Below, piece after piece: positions 1 through 10,004 of a stretch of 64,000 bases of DNA. Numbering within the stretch: position 1 is the first letter of the stretch; each line of letters opens with the position of its first letter. The stretch is taken from contig JAGUZU010000057.1 of assembly GCA_020060625.1 (NCBI GenBank), positions 1 to 64,000 of the forward strand, read 5' to 3'. The DNA comes from Anaerolineales bacterium (GTDB lineage: Bacteria > Chloroflexota > Anaerolineae > Anaerolineales > Villigracilaceae). The notes beneath the pieces are model-generated. The model was not told where the DNA came from and did no database searches. It saw only the letters and a list, made by a program, of their open reading frames with translations. Position numbers and translations under genes: made by a program.

Positions 1-10
1 CCAAAATAAA

Positions 11-73
11 CCGCCAAGTCGCCAAGAACGCCAAGAAAAAGAAGAAACTTGGCGGCTTGGCGTCCTTGGCGGT
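11..73 (-). terminator. Dyad of degenerate 8-9 bp repeats, probable terminator
   Basis: The left arm (11-38) carries repeated CGCCAAG units and the right arm (48-73) carries CTTGGCG units, giving an imperfect inverted repeat. On the minus strand the hairpin is followed by a T-rich stretch (TTTATTTT) and lies about 60 bp beyond the stop of the response regulator. A role as that operon's terminator is inferred. It belongs to the structural class of short-period dyads described in the findings. Confidence 0.5.
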
Positions 74-134
74 AAAAAAACGAAAAATGTTCTGATAGGT
101 GATTCTACAGAATCTGAATGCTCCCTCTTTTTAT

Positions 135-806
135 CTATGCCTTTAACGTGCTTTGCCTGTTGACGATGCCTTGTTGCCAGGCGTAAACCGCCACTTGGGT
201 GCGATCCGCGAGATGCAACTTACTGAGAATATTGCTTACATGACCCTTCACTGTATTTTCGCTGATCACAAGTTTTTCGGCGATCTGGCTGTTGGTCAGT
301 CCATTGGCGATCAATTTCAGTACATCCGTTTCGCGGTCGGTCAGGTCGGTGAACAGGGGCTGTTCTTCGCTGTTCTCTCCCCGAATATTCTGTAAAACAC
401 GGGATGCCACACGTGGATGAAGGGTGACCTCGCCTTGAACAGCGCGATGCAGCACATCCACAAGTTTATCCATCTTCATATCCTTGAGAATATATGAAAT
501 CGCGCCCGCCTTCAATGCCGGGAAGATATGGATGTCTTCATGATAGGAGGTAAGCACGACCACTTGCGTGCGCGGGCTGGTGTGTTTGATCCTGCGCGTG
601 GTTTCGATCCCATCCATACCCGGCATGATCAGGTCGAGCAGGACGATATCCGGGATCATTTCAGCCACCATGCTTAATGTCTCCTCGCCGGAAGATGCCT
701 CTCCCACCACCTGGAAATCGGAGATCTTTTCGAGGTACGAGCGGATGCCGTTCCGCACCACTTCGTGGTCATCTGCTATCAATATACTTGTACGATGATG
801 TTTCAT
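135..806 (-). CDS. NarL/FixJ-type response regulator
   Basis: This is a cytoplasmic two-component response regulator of 223 aa. An N-terminal receiver (about residues 5-120) shows the acidic pair in IADDHEVVRNG, the phospho-acceptor Asp in DIVLLDLIMPG and the conserved Lys in ILKD. A C-terminal LuxR-type helix-turn-helix (about 150-215) shows LTDRETDVLKLIANG and SENTVKGHVSNI. The ATG at 806 is chosen because AGGAG lies about 9 bases upstream and the receiver starts at once; an in-frame start at 845 would add 13 unrelated residues. It overlaps the end of the sensor kinase by 38 bp, implying translational coupling and that the kinase is its partner. Target genes are unknown; the divergent peptide transporter is one candidate. 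Confidence 0.93.
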   Translation of the reverse strand: MKHHRTSILIADDHEVVRNGIRSYLEKISDFQVVGEASSGEETLSMVAEMIPDIVLLDLIMPGMDGIETTRRIKHTSPRTQVVVLTSYHEDIHIFPALKAGAISYILKDMKMDKLVDVLHRAVQGEVTLHPRVASRVLQNIRGENSEEQPLFTDLTDRETDVLKLIANGLTNSQIAEKLVISENTVKGHVSNILSKLHLADRTQVAVYAWQQGIVNRQSTLKA

Positions 807-3800
807 ATTCAAGTTCTCCTGTGCCGTGAATGGGTAGTTGCGCAATCAGGCAGGTTCCCTGCCCCGGCGCGCTTTGGATCTGAACGGTTCCGCGAACGCT
901 TCCAATGCGCTCCCGCATGGATCGAAAACCCATCCCTTTTGCCTTTTGATTGATGTCGAAACCCTGTCCATTGTCCGAGATCGTCACCTGTAACGAATCG
1001 ATATTGTAGACCAGGGAAATATCCACGCGGCTCGACTTGCTGTGGCGCGACACATTGGCAAGCGCCTCCTGCACGAACCGATAAACCGCCTGCTCCACGT
1101 CCAGGGGAAGTTGGCGGTCGTTCCGGATCACGAGAGAGGCGGCAATATCGTTGCGGTTTTCCCACTCGAAGATATATTCCCTTAACGTGGTTTGCAAGCC
1201 TTGTTCCTGCAAGGCGATTGGATAAATTTCCTGGATCAGGAAGTTCAATTCCTGAATGACTTCATAGATGAGGGTTTCCGCCTCGTTCAAGTGCGGTTTG
1301 GCTCCGCTTGAAACAGTCGTTTTCATGATTCCATTGACCGTACCCAACTGCGCAAGAGCGGCAAACGCCTTTTGCTTGGCGCTGTCGTGGAGGTCGCGCG
1401 CGAGGCGGTTGCGTTCCTCCATCACAGCCAGGTCTTTCGTCTGTTCGAACAATTCCATGTTTGCGATGGATAGCGAGGCGCGGTTCACCAATGCGGTGAA
1501 GAGGCGGATGGCATCCTCGTTGAGCGCGTTGGGGCGGGTGTATGCCACGTTGAAGACCGCCATCACCTTGCCGTCTATCACAATGGGGAAATAAGCAAGC
1601 GACTGAATGCCTTCGCTTCGGATGGCAATCCGCGCATCTTCGCGCAGTTCGACTGTTTCAAGGTTGGAAACGATAACCGCCTCGCCCGTACTCATGGCAT
1701 GACCGATGATCCCTTCGCCTTCTCCAAACGCAAGCGTGGATAGTGTCTTCGGGCGAAATCCGTGACTGACGCGAGGCATGATTTTGCGGTGTTTTTCATT
1801 CCATGCGAAAACCGCGCTTCGATCCGCTCTCAATGTGGAAGTGGATACATCCACAAGGGTTTGGAAGACTTGATTCAAGGTGACGCTGCGCAGGATTTTT
1901 TCGTCCGCCCGATACAGGGCGTCTATCTCGCTTGTGCGTTTTTCCAGGTCGGCGGTGCGTTTTTTGACGAGACGCTCAAGTTCGCGGTTTCGGTTTTGAA
2001 TGCTTTTGACGCGCCAACGCAGGGCGCCCGCCACTGCTGCGCCGAAGAGGATCACAAGAACGCCCCGGAACCACCACGTTTCCCAGAACGGCGGCACAAC
2101 AACGATCTTGATGGACTGACCGCGCTCGCTCCAGACGCCGTCACTATTCGAGCCGCGCAGTCGCAGGGTGTAGGCGCCGCCTGGCAGGTTGGTGTAACGC
2201 CCGTTCCTTTGGCTGCCTGTCTTCACCCAGTCCGCGTCGAAGCCTTCCAACATGTAGGAATACTGGTTTCTGGACGGCTGTTCATAGGCGAATGCGGCAA
2301 ACTCAAACTCGAACGAGTCCTGGGGCCACTTAAGCGTGATGGTTTGCAGGTATTCGGCTGTCTGTTTCTGAATGAGCGGTACGCCATCCTGTGAAATCGA
2401 AATTAGGGCGACCTTCGGCGGGTAGGGATTATCCCTGATTTCCCTCGGTGTAAATACGTTCAGCCCGTTGATGCCGCCAAAGTACAAGTTTCCGTTATGG
2501 TCTCTGGCGTATGCGTTCTGGTTGAATTCGTTGCTTTGCAGCCCGTCGCTTGCCGTGAAATTACGAAACGCCTTACTGACCGGGTCGAACCTCGAAAGAC
2601 CAAAGTTCGTGCTTAGCCACAGGTTTCCAGGGTTATCTTCGACGATCCCATAAATTACATTATTAAGGAGTCCGTCATCCTCCGTAAAGCGGCTGAACGT
2701 GCCGGTTGCCGGATTGTATCGATTCAAACCTCCGCCATGCGTGCCAAACCACAGAATGCCTTGCCCATCCTGGTAAATGGACATGACCGCATTACTGCCG
2801 AGCGTGGTCGCGTCTGCGGGGTCGTAATGATATTGGATGACCTCTCCGGTTTTCAGGTTGATGCGTTTCAAACCGTCATCGAATGTGCCGACCCAAAGAC
2901 TTCCGTCCTTGTCCTCCAGAATGGCATCGATGATGTTCCCGTTGAAGGCGTACAGTTCCCCGAATTCGTGTTCGATGAAGGTTTGTGTTTCCTTATCGAA
3001 AATTGCCAGCCCGCGTTTGCTGCCAACCCAGAAGGTTCCCTGGGAATCTTCATACATTGAAAATATGGTAAAGCCCGATCCGTCACCCGCGTCGGCTGGT
3101 TGGAAATGGGAGAACTCATTGGTGTCGGGATTATACCGATCCAGTCCGCGCATGGTTCCCACCCAAAGCGTTCCCTCCCTGTCGATATACAACGAAATGA
3201 CGCTGTTGCTGTCAATCGTGGTTGGGTCGTCCGGGTCGTGCTTAAAATGCGTGAATTCGTCCATTAAGGGAGTAAATCGATTCAATCCGCCGTTGTACGT
3301 GCCAATCCATACATATCCATTGGCGTCCACCAGGATTGGGAATACAAAATTGTCGCTCAGGCTGTTTGGATCGTCGGGGTTATGCCTGTAGTAGGCAAAC
3401 CTGTCTTGCTGGCGGTTGTATTTGTTCAGCCCGCCTCCATACGTTCCGACCCACAGCACGCCGCTGGCGTCTTCATGGATGGCGTAGACCTGGTTGTTGC
3501 TCAATGTGTTTGGCACGCTTGGCTGGTTCTGGTGATGAATGAATTTATAGGATTGTGGGTCGTAACGATCCAGCCCGTTATTTGTGCCGATCCACAGTCC
3601 GCCTGCGCGGTCTACGTAGAGCGCGTAGACTGTATTCCCGGCAAGACTGTAGGGGGAATCCTTTGAATTCATGAATCGGGAGAAATATTTTGCGCCGGCA
3701 TTGAAGCGGTTCAAGCCGTTGGCGGTGCCGATCCATATCTCGCCCTTCTTGCCTTCCACGACGCTCAAGATGCGGTTATGGCTGAGGCTCGCCGGGTTAT

Positions 3801-4545
3801 TTTCGTCGAATTTGTATATGGTATAGGTGTCGTTCTCGATGTCGTACACATTGACGCCCGCGTTGGCTGTGCCTATCCATAACAATCCGCTCGAGTCTTT
3901 GAAAAGGGCGGTGATGGAGTTGCTGTTCAAGCCGAACGGGTTGTCGGGGGAGGCGCGGCGATGCGTGAACGAGTTTGTTTTGAAGTCCAGAAAATCCAGC
4001 CCGTTGTCCGTACCGATCCACAAGCCGTTTTCATCCAGGTACAGATCGTGTATTTGGTTGCTGGAGATGCTTTGTTCGTTTTCTTTATCGTGAGTGTAGC
4101 GGGTGAACTTCCCGGAGCGGGGATCATACCGGTTCAGACCGCCGAGGCGCGTGCCGATCCACAGATAGCCGTTTTCATCCTCCGCGAGGGATGTGATCGA
4201 GCGGTCGCCCAGGCTGTTTGGGTTGTTGTTCTCGGGCTTGTAGACTTTGAATTCATAACCATCGTAGCGATTCAATCCGTCATCCGTGCCGATCCAGAGG
4301 AAGCCTGCCTGGTCTTGCAGGATGGCGTGAACCACGCTTTGCGACAGCCCTTCTTCGAGACTAAGCCGTTCGAAGCGAACGTTTTTTCCGTAGGGTATGG
4401 AAGAACTGCCGGAAACAGGATCAGGTCCAAGGTCCGGCGGTGAGGCGGTGGGAGTATCCTTCAACACGGAGGCAGGGTCGGACGTCCCACATGATGCCAG
4501 AAGGACGGCAAGGAGGATCGCCAGTACAAACATTCTCTTGCGCAT
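769..4545 (-). CDS. Lipoprotein-anchored Reg_prop sensor histidine kinase
   Basis: This 1258-aa sensor kinase begins with a lipoprotein signal peptide (lipobox LLASC, Cys19). About residues 60-690 hold many two-component regulator propeller repeats with LWIGT-like cores. A Y_Y_Y domain follows (near GFDADWVKTG), then one membrane helix (VLVILFGAAVAGALRW), a coiled coil, a GAF domain, a HisKA_3 segment with the likely phospho-His in RLARDLHDSAKQ, and a HATPase domain (ISDNGQGFD). The propeller is expected outside the membrane and the kinase in the cytoplasm. It is the cognate partner of the overlapping NarL-type regulator. The ligand is unknown; similar BACON/Reg_prop kinases often sense polymers or peptides, and a peptide importer is encoded divergently. 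A TATAAT on the minus strand (4555-4560) lies 9 bases before the ATG, with no clear Shine-Dalgarno sequence. Confidence 0.93.
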   Translation of the reverse strand: MRKRMFVLAILLAVLLASCGTSDPASVLKDTPTASPPDLGPDPVSGSSSIPYGKNVRFERLSLEEGLSQSVVHAILQDQAGFLWIGTDDGLNRYDGYEFKVYKPENNNPNSLGDRSITSLAEDENGYLWIGTRLGGLNRYDPRSGKFTRYTHDKENEQSISSNQIHDLYLDENGLWIGTDNGLDFLDFKTNSFTHRRASPDNPFGLNSNSITALFKDSSGLLWIGTANAGVNVYDIENDTYTIYKFDENNPASLSHNRILSVVEGKKGEIWIGTANGLNRFNAGAKYFSRFMNSKDSPYSLAGNTVYALYVDRAGGLWIGTNNGLDRYDPQSYKFIHHQNQPSVPNTLSNNQVYAIHEDASGVLWVGTYGGGLNKYNRQQDRFAYYRHNPDDPNSLSDNFVFPILVDANGYVWIGTYNGGLNRFTPLMDEFTHFKHDPDDPTTIDSNSVISLYIDREGTLWVGTMRGLDRYNPDTNEFSHFQPADAGDGSGFTIFSMYEDSQGTFWVGSKRGLAIFDKETQTFIEHEFGELYAFNGNIIDAILEDKDGSLWVGTFDDGLKRINLKTGEVIQYHYDPADATTLGSNAVMSIYQDGQGILWFGTHGGGLNRYNPATGTFSRFTEDDGLLNNVIYGIVEDNPGNLWLSTNFGLSRFDPVSKAFRNFTASDGLQSNEFNQNAYARDHNGNLYFGGINGLNVFTPREIRDNPYPPKVALISISQDGVPLIQKQTAEYLQTITLKWPQDSFEFEFAAFAYEQPSRNQYSYMLEGFDADWVKTGSQRNGRYTNLPGGAYTLRLRGSNSDGVWSERGQSIKIVVVPPFWETWWFRGVLVILFGAAVAGALRWRVKSIQNRNRELERLVKKRTADLEKRTSEIDALYRADEKILRSVTLNQVFQTLVDVSTSTLRADRSAVFAWNEKHRKIMPRVSHGFRPKTLSTLAFGEGEGIIGHAMSTGEAVIVSNLETVELREDARIAIRSEGIQSLAYFPIVIDGKVMAVFNVAYTRPNALNEDAIRLFTALVNRASLSIANMELFEQTKDLAVMEERNRLARDLHDSAKQKAFAALAQLGTVNGIMKTTVSSGAKPHLNEAETLIYEVIQELNFLIQEIYPIALQEQGLQTTLREYIFEWENRNDIAASLVIRNDRQLPLDVEQAVYRFVQEALANVSRHSKSSRVDISLVYNIDSLQVTISDNGQGFDINQKAKGMGFRSMRERIGSVRGTVQIQSAPGQGTCLIAQLPIHGTGELEYETSSYKYIDSR

Positions 4546-4910
4546 GATGGGGTAATTATAAGATATTTGAGCGGGCTATGCCGCCCGAGATACCCTTCCA
4601 CAGGAGGGTTTTTTGCGCATGTTGGGAGTATGCGGGTAGCGGCGCGGAGGTTGGGATAAACCGTCCCTGACATGGTCGAAAAACAAACATTCAGGCGCAT
4701 GACGTTTTTGCCGTCAGTTTGTATGATGATGCCAGTGTATGCGGAACAGTTTTCTCTCCTCACAGAGCGAACCGCATTTTTGCATGGGGCGGATGTCGGA
4801 ATTACGCGCCGGCTTCCGCCCCTGTCCTATCAGTTTGAAAAGGAGGCTGCCAATCAAGTGCATTTTCCCTCTCGATTGATTTCTTGATTTCAAACAAAGG
4901 AGATAAGAGA
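4546..4910. other. Intergenic region between kinase and peptide transporter
   Basis: This 365-bp gap separates divergent genes. It holds the TATAAT-like element for the kinase (4555-4560, minus) and a small GC hairpin near 4571-4590. I see no convincing gene here and no clear -35/-10 pair for the transporter; short open frames in the region have no recognisable product. Confidence 0.5.
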
Positions 4911-7472
4911 ATGAAGCAAAAAAGTTTTTATGCCTTGCTGAGCATGTTGGTGATGTTGAGCATGATCCTGGCGGCTTGCGCGCCCGCCGCCTCCGAGGCG
5001 ACGGAAGAGCCTGCCGCGACCGAAGAAACGGCTCCCGCCGAGGAGGCGCCCGCCGCCACGGAAGAGGCGATGACGGACCGCGCCGGCGCATGGGTGGACG
5101 AGGTCGTCTTCACGGAGGAGAATTCCGCGGAGGCGGCGGTTTCCCAATTGAATGCCGGTCAACTGGATCTGTATGCCTACACGGTTGCCGAAGCGCCCGT
5201 GTTCGAGACTCTTAAAAGCAGCCCCGGATTGACTTCAACCCAGATTGTCGGTTCGAGCAATACGCTCATGATGAACCCGGCGGAATTCCGCGACGGGCGT
5301 TTGAATCCCTTCTCGAATCGCAAGATCCGCGAAGCCATGCACTGGCTGATCAACCGCGATTATGTGGTGCAGGAGATATACAAAGGACTTGCCCGCCCGC
5401 GCTACACCGTGTTGACCACCGTCTTCCCGGATTATGCGCGTTATGCCGATATTTTGCGTGGGCTGGAATCAAAATACGCCTATGATCTCGACAAGTCGCG
5501 GGAAACCGTTGCCGCTGAAATGGAAGCCATGGGCGCGGAATTGGTGGATGGCAAGTGGTCGTACAATGGCGAGCCTGTTACTCTGGCATTTGTGATTCGC
5601 ACGGAAGATAACCGCAGACCGATTGGCGATTACATCGCCAGCCAGTTGGAAAACATTGGTTTTGTGGTGGACCGCCAGTTCAAGACCCGTTCTGAGGCGT
5701 CCCCGATCTGGTATCAGAGCAATCCCGCAGACGGACAGTGGCATTTGTACACCGGCGGCTGGATTTCCCCGTCCATTGACCGCGACGAAGGCGACCAGTT
5801 TGCCGCATTCTTCACCGCCCAGGGTGATTCGGGTCCATTGTGGCAGGCTTACATCCCCGCTCCGCGATTGGGTGAAGTGGCGCTGGATTTGCTGAACAAC
5901 AATTTTGACAATCTCGAAGAACGCCGCCAATTGTTCGAAGAGGCGCTAACGCTTTCGATGGAGGAATCCTACCAGGCGTGGATCGTGGACGAAGCCAGTT
6001 TTGCTCCGTTCGTGAACAACCTGAGCGTGGCTTCCGACCTTGCGGGCGGACCCGAAGGCTCGCAGATCTGGGGTCAGACCATCCGCTTTGAAGGACAGGA
6101 AGGCGGCACGGTTCGTATTGCGCAGCCTGGAATTTTGGTCGAGCCGTGGAATCCGCTTGGCGGCACGAACTGGATCTACGACTCGTTCCCGCAGCGCGGC
6201 ACGAGTGACAATGCCGTCGTCTCGGACCCGTTTACGGGGCTGGCTCTGCCGCAACGCCTCGAACGCGCGGAAGTGACCGTGGCGGACGGCTTGCCCGTGT
6301 TCAAGACCCTCGATTGGATCAGCCTGGAAACGACGGACAAGATCGAAGTCCCGGCGGATGCGTGGATTGATTGGGACGCCGTAAATCAAAAATTCATCAC
6401 CGTTGGCGAAAAATATCCCGATGGTTTGACCACGCTTACAAAGTCCATAGTCTATTATCCCGAAGGCATGTTCGACTCGGTCAAGTGGCACGACGGCAGC
6501 CCGCTTTCCGCGGCGGACTTTGTGATGAACATGATTATGCTTTTCGACCCCGCCTATGAAGACAGCGCCATCTACGACGAGGCGACGGTTGCGGCGTTGG
6601 AAGGCTATCTCGCGTCCTTCCGCGGCGTCCGCATCGTTTCCACCAATCCGCTCGTGATCGAGACCTACAACGACGCTTACAACATCGACGCGGAGATCAT
6701 GATCTCGAACAATCAGGTGTATCCGAATCCCACTTGGTGGCCCCAGTATTCCTACGGCGAAGGCGCCTGGCACTCGATTGCGCTCGGCGTCCTTGCCGAA
6801 GCCAACAAGGAACTTGCCTTTACCGCGGATAAAGCCGACGCGCTCTCTGTGGAATGGAATTCCATGATCAGCGGACCGAGTCTTGAGATTTTGAAAAAAT
6901 ACCTCGATCAAGCTGCCTCGGAGAATTTCATTCCGTACGCCGCCACACTGGGCGAGTTCGTCTCTGCCGACGAAGCGGCGGCGCGTTATGAGAACCTCGG
7001 AAAGTTCCATGCCGAGCATGGTCACTTCTGGGTGAACACCGGACCGTTCATCCTCGATGGCGTCTTCCCGGTGGAAGGCACGCTCACGCTCAAACGCAAC
7101 CCCGAATACACCGACAACGCCGACAAGTGGTCGCGCTTCGACGCCGCGAAGATCGCCGTGGTTGAGGTGGATGGACCCGGACAGGTGGCGGCGGGCAGTG
7201 AAGCGGTCTTCGATGCCTTCGTCACGTTCGAAGACGAGGCGTACCCCAGCGCCGACATCAGCGAGGTGAAGTATCTGTTGTTCGACTCCACCGGCGCGCT
7301 GATCGTTTCCGGCGCGGCAGAGGCTGTGGGTGAGGGGCAGTATCAGGTCACGTTGGATGCGTCAACCACATCCGATCTTGAAGTTGGAGCGAACCGCCTC
7401 GAGGTGATCGTCATCCCATCCGTGGTGAGCATCGCATCCTTCGCCCCGTACGAGTTCGTGTTGACCAAATAG
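4911..7472 (+). CDS. Peptide ABC transporter substrate-binding lipoprotein
   Basis: This is a family 5 extracellular solute-binding protein (853 aa) that should capture oligopeptides or a similar solute for the permeases that follow. The signal peptide ends in a lipobox (LAAC, Cys23), followed by an Ala/Glu/Thr-rich linker. Segments such as NRKIREAMHWLINRDYV and VKWHDGSPLSAADFV are typical of the DppA/OppA family, although their usual order looks rearranged because the HDGSPLSAADFV segment comes late. About the last 100 residues form an Ig-like tail. The protein is longer than the usual 500-600 aa. The ATG at 4911 is chosen over an upstream TTG at 4884 because AGGAG lies just before it and it begins the signal peptide. 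First gene of the importer operon. Confidence 0.88.
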   Translation: MKQKSFYALLSMLVMLSMILAACAPAASEATEEPAATEETAPAEEAPAATEEAMTDRAGAWVDEVVFTEENSAEAAVSQLNAGQLDLYAYTVAEAPVFETLKSSPGLTSTQIVGSSNTLMMNPAEFRDGRLNPFSNRKIREAMHWLINRDYVVQEIYKGLARPRYTVLTTVFPDYARYADILRGLESKYAYDLDKSRETVAAEMEAMGAELVDGKWSYNGEPVTLAFVIRTEDNRRPIGDYIASQLENIGFVVDRQFKTRSEASPIWYQSNPADGQWHLYTGGWISPSIDRDEGDQFAAFFTAQGDSGPLWQAYIPAPRLGEVALDLLNNNFDNLEERRQLFEEALTLSMEESYQAWIVDEASFAPFVNNLSVASDLAGGPEGSQIWGQTIRFEGQEGGTVRIAQPGILVEPWNPLGGTNWIYDSFPQRGTSDNAVVSDPFTGLALPQRLERAEVTVADGLPVFKTLDWISLETTDKIEVPADAWIDWDAVNQKFITVGEKYPDGLTTLTKSIVYYPEGMFDSVKWHDGSPLSAADFVMNMIMLFDPAYEDSAIYDEATVAALEGYLASFRGVRIVSTNPLVIETYNDAYNIDAEIMISNNQVYPNPTWWPQYSYGEGAWHSIALGVLAEANKELAFTADKADALSVEWNSMISGPSLEILKKYLDQAASENFIPYAATLGEFVSADEAAARYENLGKFHAEHGHFWVNTGPFILDGVFPVEGTLTLKRNPEYTDNADKWSRFDAAKIAVVEVDGPGQVAAGSEAVFDAFVTFEDEAYPSADISEVKYLLFDSTGALIVSGAAEAVGEGQYQVTLDASTTSDLEVGANRLEVIVIPSVVSIASFAPYEFVLTK

Positions 7473-7481
7473 TTTTTTGAA

Positions 7482-7513
7482 AGGTGACAGCCGCCTGCGG
7501 GCGGTTGTCACCT
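7482..7513 (+). repeat. Intra-operon hairpin, sister of the 12823-12857 hairpin
   Basis: The 14-bp arms 7482-7495 and 7500-7513 pair with one G.U. The hairpin lies between the binding-protein gene and the first permease, and no T-tract follows. Such hairpins commonly protect the upstream message, giving more binding protein than permease; that role is inferred. It shares the 12-base core GTGACAGCCGCC with the hairpin at the far end of the same operon. Confidence 0.6.
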
Positions 7514-7527
7514 GCGAGGAGAAGCCG

Positions 7528-8658
7528 ATGACGACCGCAACCGAAACGATCCCATCCACGCCAGTATCGAGGAGACCCGCCGGCACGTTTCTGCGCTTGT
7601 TGAAATTTACAGCCGCGCGCCTGTTCTCCCTGTTCGTTACGGTTGTCATCGGCGTTTTTTTGACGATCCTCATTGCCAACATGGGCGGCTACGTGGATAC
7701 GATCCGCAGGGCGGAAATCCGCGAAGGCATCATGGTGCGGGTGAACAGTACGAATATTTTGGATAACCTTTCGGCGGAAGACCGGCTCAAAAGGATCGAA
7801 GACATGGCGCGGCTGGAGGAGAAACGCCTCGGACTCGACCAGCCCTTCATGGTTCGCACGGTAAAGTACATGAGCAACGCCCTGACTTTGAATCTGGGAC
7901 GCGCGCAGAAAATGTCCAGCGACAGCGGTTCGCGCACGGTGCGGCTCATCATCCTCGAACGCCTCGCCCCGACCCTGATCCTGTTCGGCGCTTCGAACAT
8001 CCTTCTCTTCGCTGGAAGCATTTTGATCGCCCTCAACCTCTCCCGAAACTACGGCAGTTTTTTGGATCGGGTGATCGTGGGGCTTGCCCCCACATCCTCC
8101 GCGCCCGGCTGGTTTTATGGATTATTCCTTATTGTTCTTTTTGCGGGCGTATTAAGGCTGCTTCCCTTTGGCGGCATGGTGGATGCGCCCCCGCCGCCCA
8201 ATCGTTTCGATTACTTCCTTAGTTTGCTGAAGCACCTCGTCCTGCCGACGGTTGCCATTGCGCTCAGCACGCTTTTTCTCAGTACATATAATTGGCGCAC
8301 ATTTTTCCTCATCTTTTCGAGCGAGGATTACGTGGAAATGGCAAAAGCCAAAGGGCTGACCTCGCGCGACATCGAACGGCGTTACATCCTGCGCCCCACG
8401 CTTCCCACCATCATCACCAACTTTGCATTGATCCTCATCTTTCTTTGGACGGGCGCGCCGATCCTCGAAACCGTTTTCAACTGGCCCGGGCTTGGGCGGG
8501 CGTTGTTTCAGGCTGTCGGTCTCTTCGATATTCCCGTGATCGTCGGCTCTACCGTCATCTTTGCCTACATGCTTGCCATCACCGTCTTCATCCTTGATTT
8601 TGTCTTCGCGCTGGTTGACCCGCGTGTGAAGGTCGGCTCCGGAGAAAACAGACAATGA
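7528..8658 (+). CDS. Peptide ABC transporter permease, DppB-like
   Basis: This is the first inner-membrane permease (376 aa) of the peptide importer. It has an N-terminal membrane helix, an extracytoplasmic segment, then the usual block of five helices. The coupling loop EDYVEMAKAKGLTSRDIERR is the typical EAA-type motif of DppB-like proteins. The ATG at 7528 is preferred because GAGGAG is placed about 8 bases upstream; an alternative TTG at 7477 would translate through the hairpin at 7482-7513. The stop overlaps the next start as ATGA. Confidence 0.9.
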   Translation: MTTATETIPSTPVSRRPAGTFLRLLKFTAARLFSLFVTVVIGVFLTILIANMGGYVDTIRRAEIREGIMVRVNSTNILDNLSAEDRLKRIEDMARLEEKRLGLDQPFMVRTVKYMSNALTLNLGRAQKMSSDSGSRTVRLIILERLAPTLILFGASNILLFAGSILIALNLSRNYGSFLDRVIVGLAPTSSAPGWFYGLFLIVLFAGVLRLLPFGGMVDAPPPPNRFDYFLSLLKHLVLPTVAIALSTLFLSTYNWRTFFLIFSSEDYVEMAKAKGLTSRDIERRYILRPTLPTIITNFALILIFLWTGAPILETVFNWPGLGRALFQAVGLFDIPVIVGSTVIFAYMLAITVFILDFVFALVDPRVKVGSGENRQ

Positions 8659-9998
8659 TCGCCTTCCGAAATTCCATGCGCGACCTGGGGCGGTATCCAT
8701 CCGCCGTTGCGGGGATCGTCCTCATCGTTGTCTTCATCGTCGTCTCGATCTATGCGATGGTCGCCGTGCCGTATTCGGAGGCGATTCGATTGTGGCGCGC
8801 GGACGAAGGCGTCTGGTACAAGAATCCCATTTCCGCGCCGCCCGCATGGACAAATCTCTTCCGCGACCAAAAACTGCCCGAATCGATGGCGTTTGATTCC
8901 CGTGATGAGTCTGTTCCCAAAACCGTTATGGACATCGGAAAGGGGCTTCAGGAAACCGTCATCACCTACACGTTCGACTATTCCTTCGACAGCTTTCCGA
9001 AGGAGATGGCGTTGTATTTCAAGTCCGCCTATTCGCAGAAACAACCGTACGTTTCCGCGTTGTGGATCACACCCGACGGGCGCGAAATCCGTGTGATGGA
9101 TGCGTCCGCCGGTTCCTCAAGCACATATTATTTTTCGCAGGATTCAAAGTTGGAGCGCCGCCTCGGCGGGATCAAGCCAGCCGAAGGGCTCTTCCTCCCG
9201 CCCGAAAGCGACTCCCACGTTGCGCAGCGCGGCGAATATCAACTGCGCCTCACCATCCTGACGTTTGAGCCTGATTCCGCCATAGACGCCGAATTCGTGC
9301 TTTATGGTCAAGTTCACGGCTGGGCAGGGACGGATCACCTGCGGCGGGATTTGTCGGTCGCTTTGTTATGGGGTATGCCGGTTGCGCTTGCGTTCGGTCT
9401 GCTTGCCGCGCTTGGCACAACCGCGCTGACGATGATCATTTCGGCGGTGGGAACGTGGTTCGGCGGCTGGCTGGATGAACTCATCCAACGCTTCACCGAG
9501 ATCAATCTCGTGCTTCCCTTCCTCCCGATCCTCATCATGGTTGGCACATTCTATTCGCGCAGCATTTGGGTCATCCTCGGTGTGACCATCCTGCTCAGCA
9601 TCTTCAGCGGACAGATCAAAGCCTATCGCGCCATCTTTTTGCAGGTGAAGGAAACGCCCTACATCGAAGCCGCCCGTTCGTATGGAGCGAGTCAGTGGCG
9701 CATCATCTTTCGCTATTTGATCCCGCGCATCATTCCGGTGTTGATTCCGCAACTGGTGACGATCATCCCCACGTTCGTGTTTTTGGAGGCGTCGCTGGCG
9801 GTGCTGGGCTTGGGCGACCCCGTCCTGCCGACCTGGGGCAAGGTCATTGACGATGCGCGCGTGAACGGCGCATTGTTCCAGGGACAATATTACTGGGTGC
9901 TGGAGCCGTCTGTCCTGCTCATGCTCACCGGGCTGGCGTTTGCCATGCTGGGCTTTTCGTTGGACCGTATTTTCAACCCGCGTCTGCGAGGTCTGTAA
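8655..9998 (+). CDS. Peptide ABC transporter permease, DppC-like
   Basis: This second permease subunit (447 aa) pairs with the DppB-like protein. An N-terminal helix is followed by an unusually long extracytoplasmic insert (about residues 45-225), then the permease core with the EAA loop ETPYIEAARSYGASQWRIIF and the C-terminal helices. Typical DppC proteins have about 300 residues, so the insert is the oddity and may contact the long binding protein. The ATG overlaps the previous stop (ATGA), indicating coupled translation. Confidence 0.9.
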   Translation: MIAFRNSMRDLGRYPSAVAGIVLIVVFIVVSIYAMVAVPYSEAIRLWRADEGVWYKNPISAPPAWTNLFRDQKLPESMAFDSRDESVPKTVMDIGKGLQETVITYTFDYSFDSFPKEMALYFKSAYSQKQPYVSALWITPDGREIRVMDASAGSSSTYYFSQDSKLERRLGGIKPAEGLFLPPESDSHVAQRGEYQLRLTILTFEPDSAIDAEFVLYGQVHGWAGTDHLRRDLSVALLWGMPVALAFGLLAALGTTALTMIISAVGTWFGGWLDELIQRFTEINLVLPFLPILIMVGTFYSRSIWVILGVTILLSIFSGQIKAYRAIFLQVKETPYIEAARSYGASQWRIIFRYLIPRIIPVLIPQLVTIIPTFVFLEASLAVLGLGDPVLPTWGKVIDDARVNGALFQGQYYWVLEPSVLLMLTGLAFAMLGFSLDRIFNPRLRGL

Positions 9999-10004
9999 CA
10001 AACC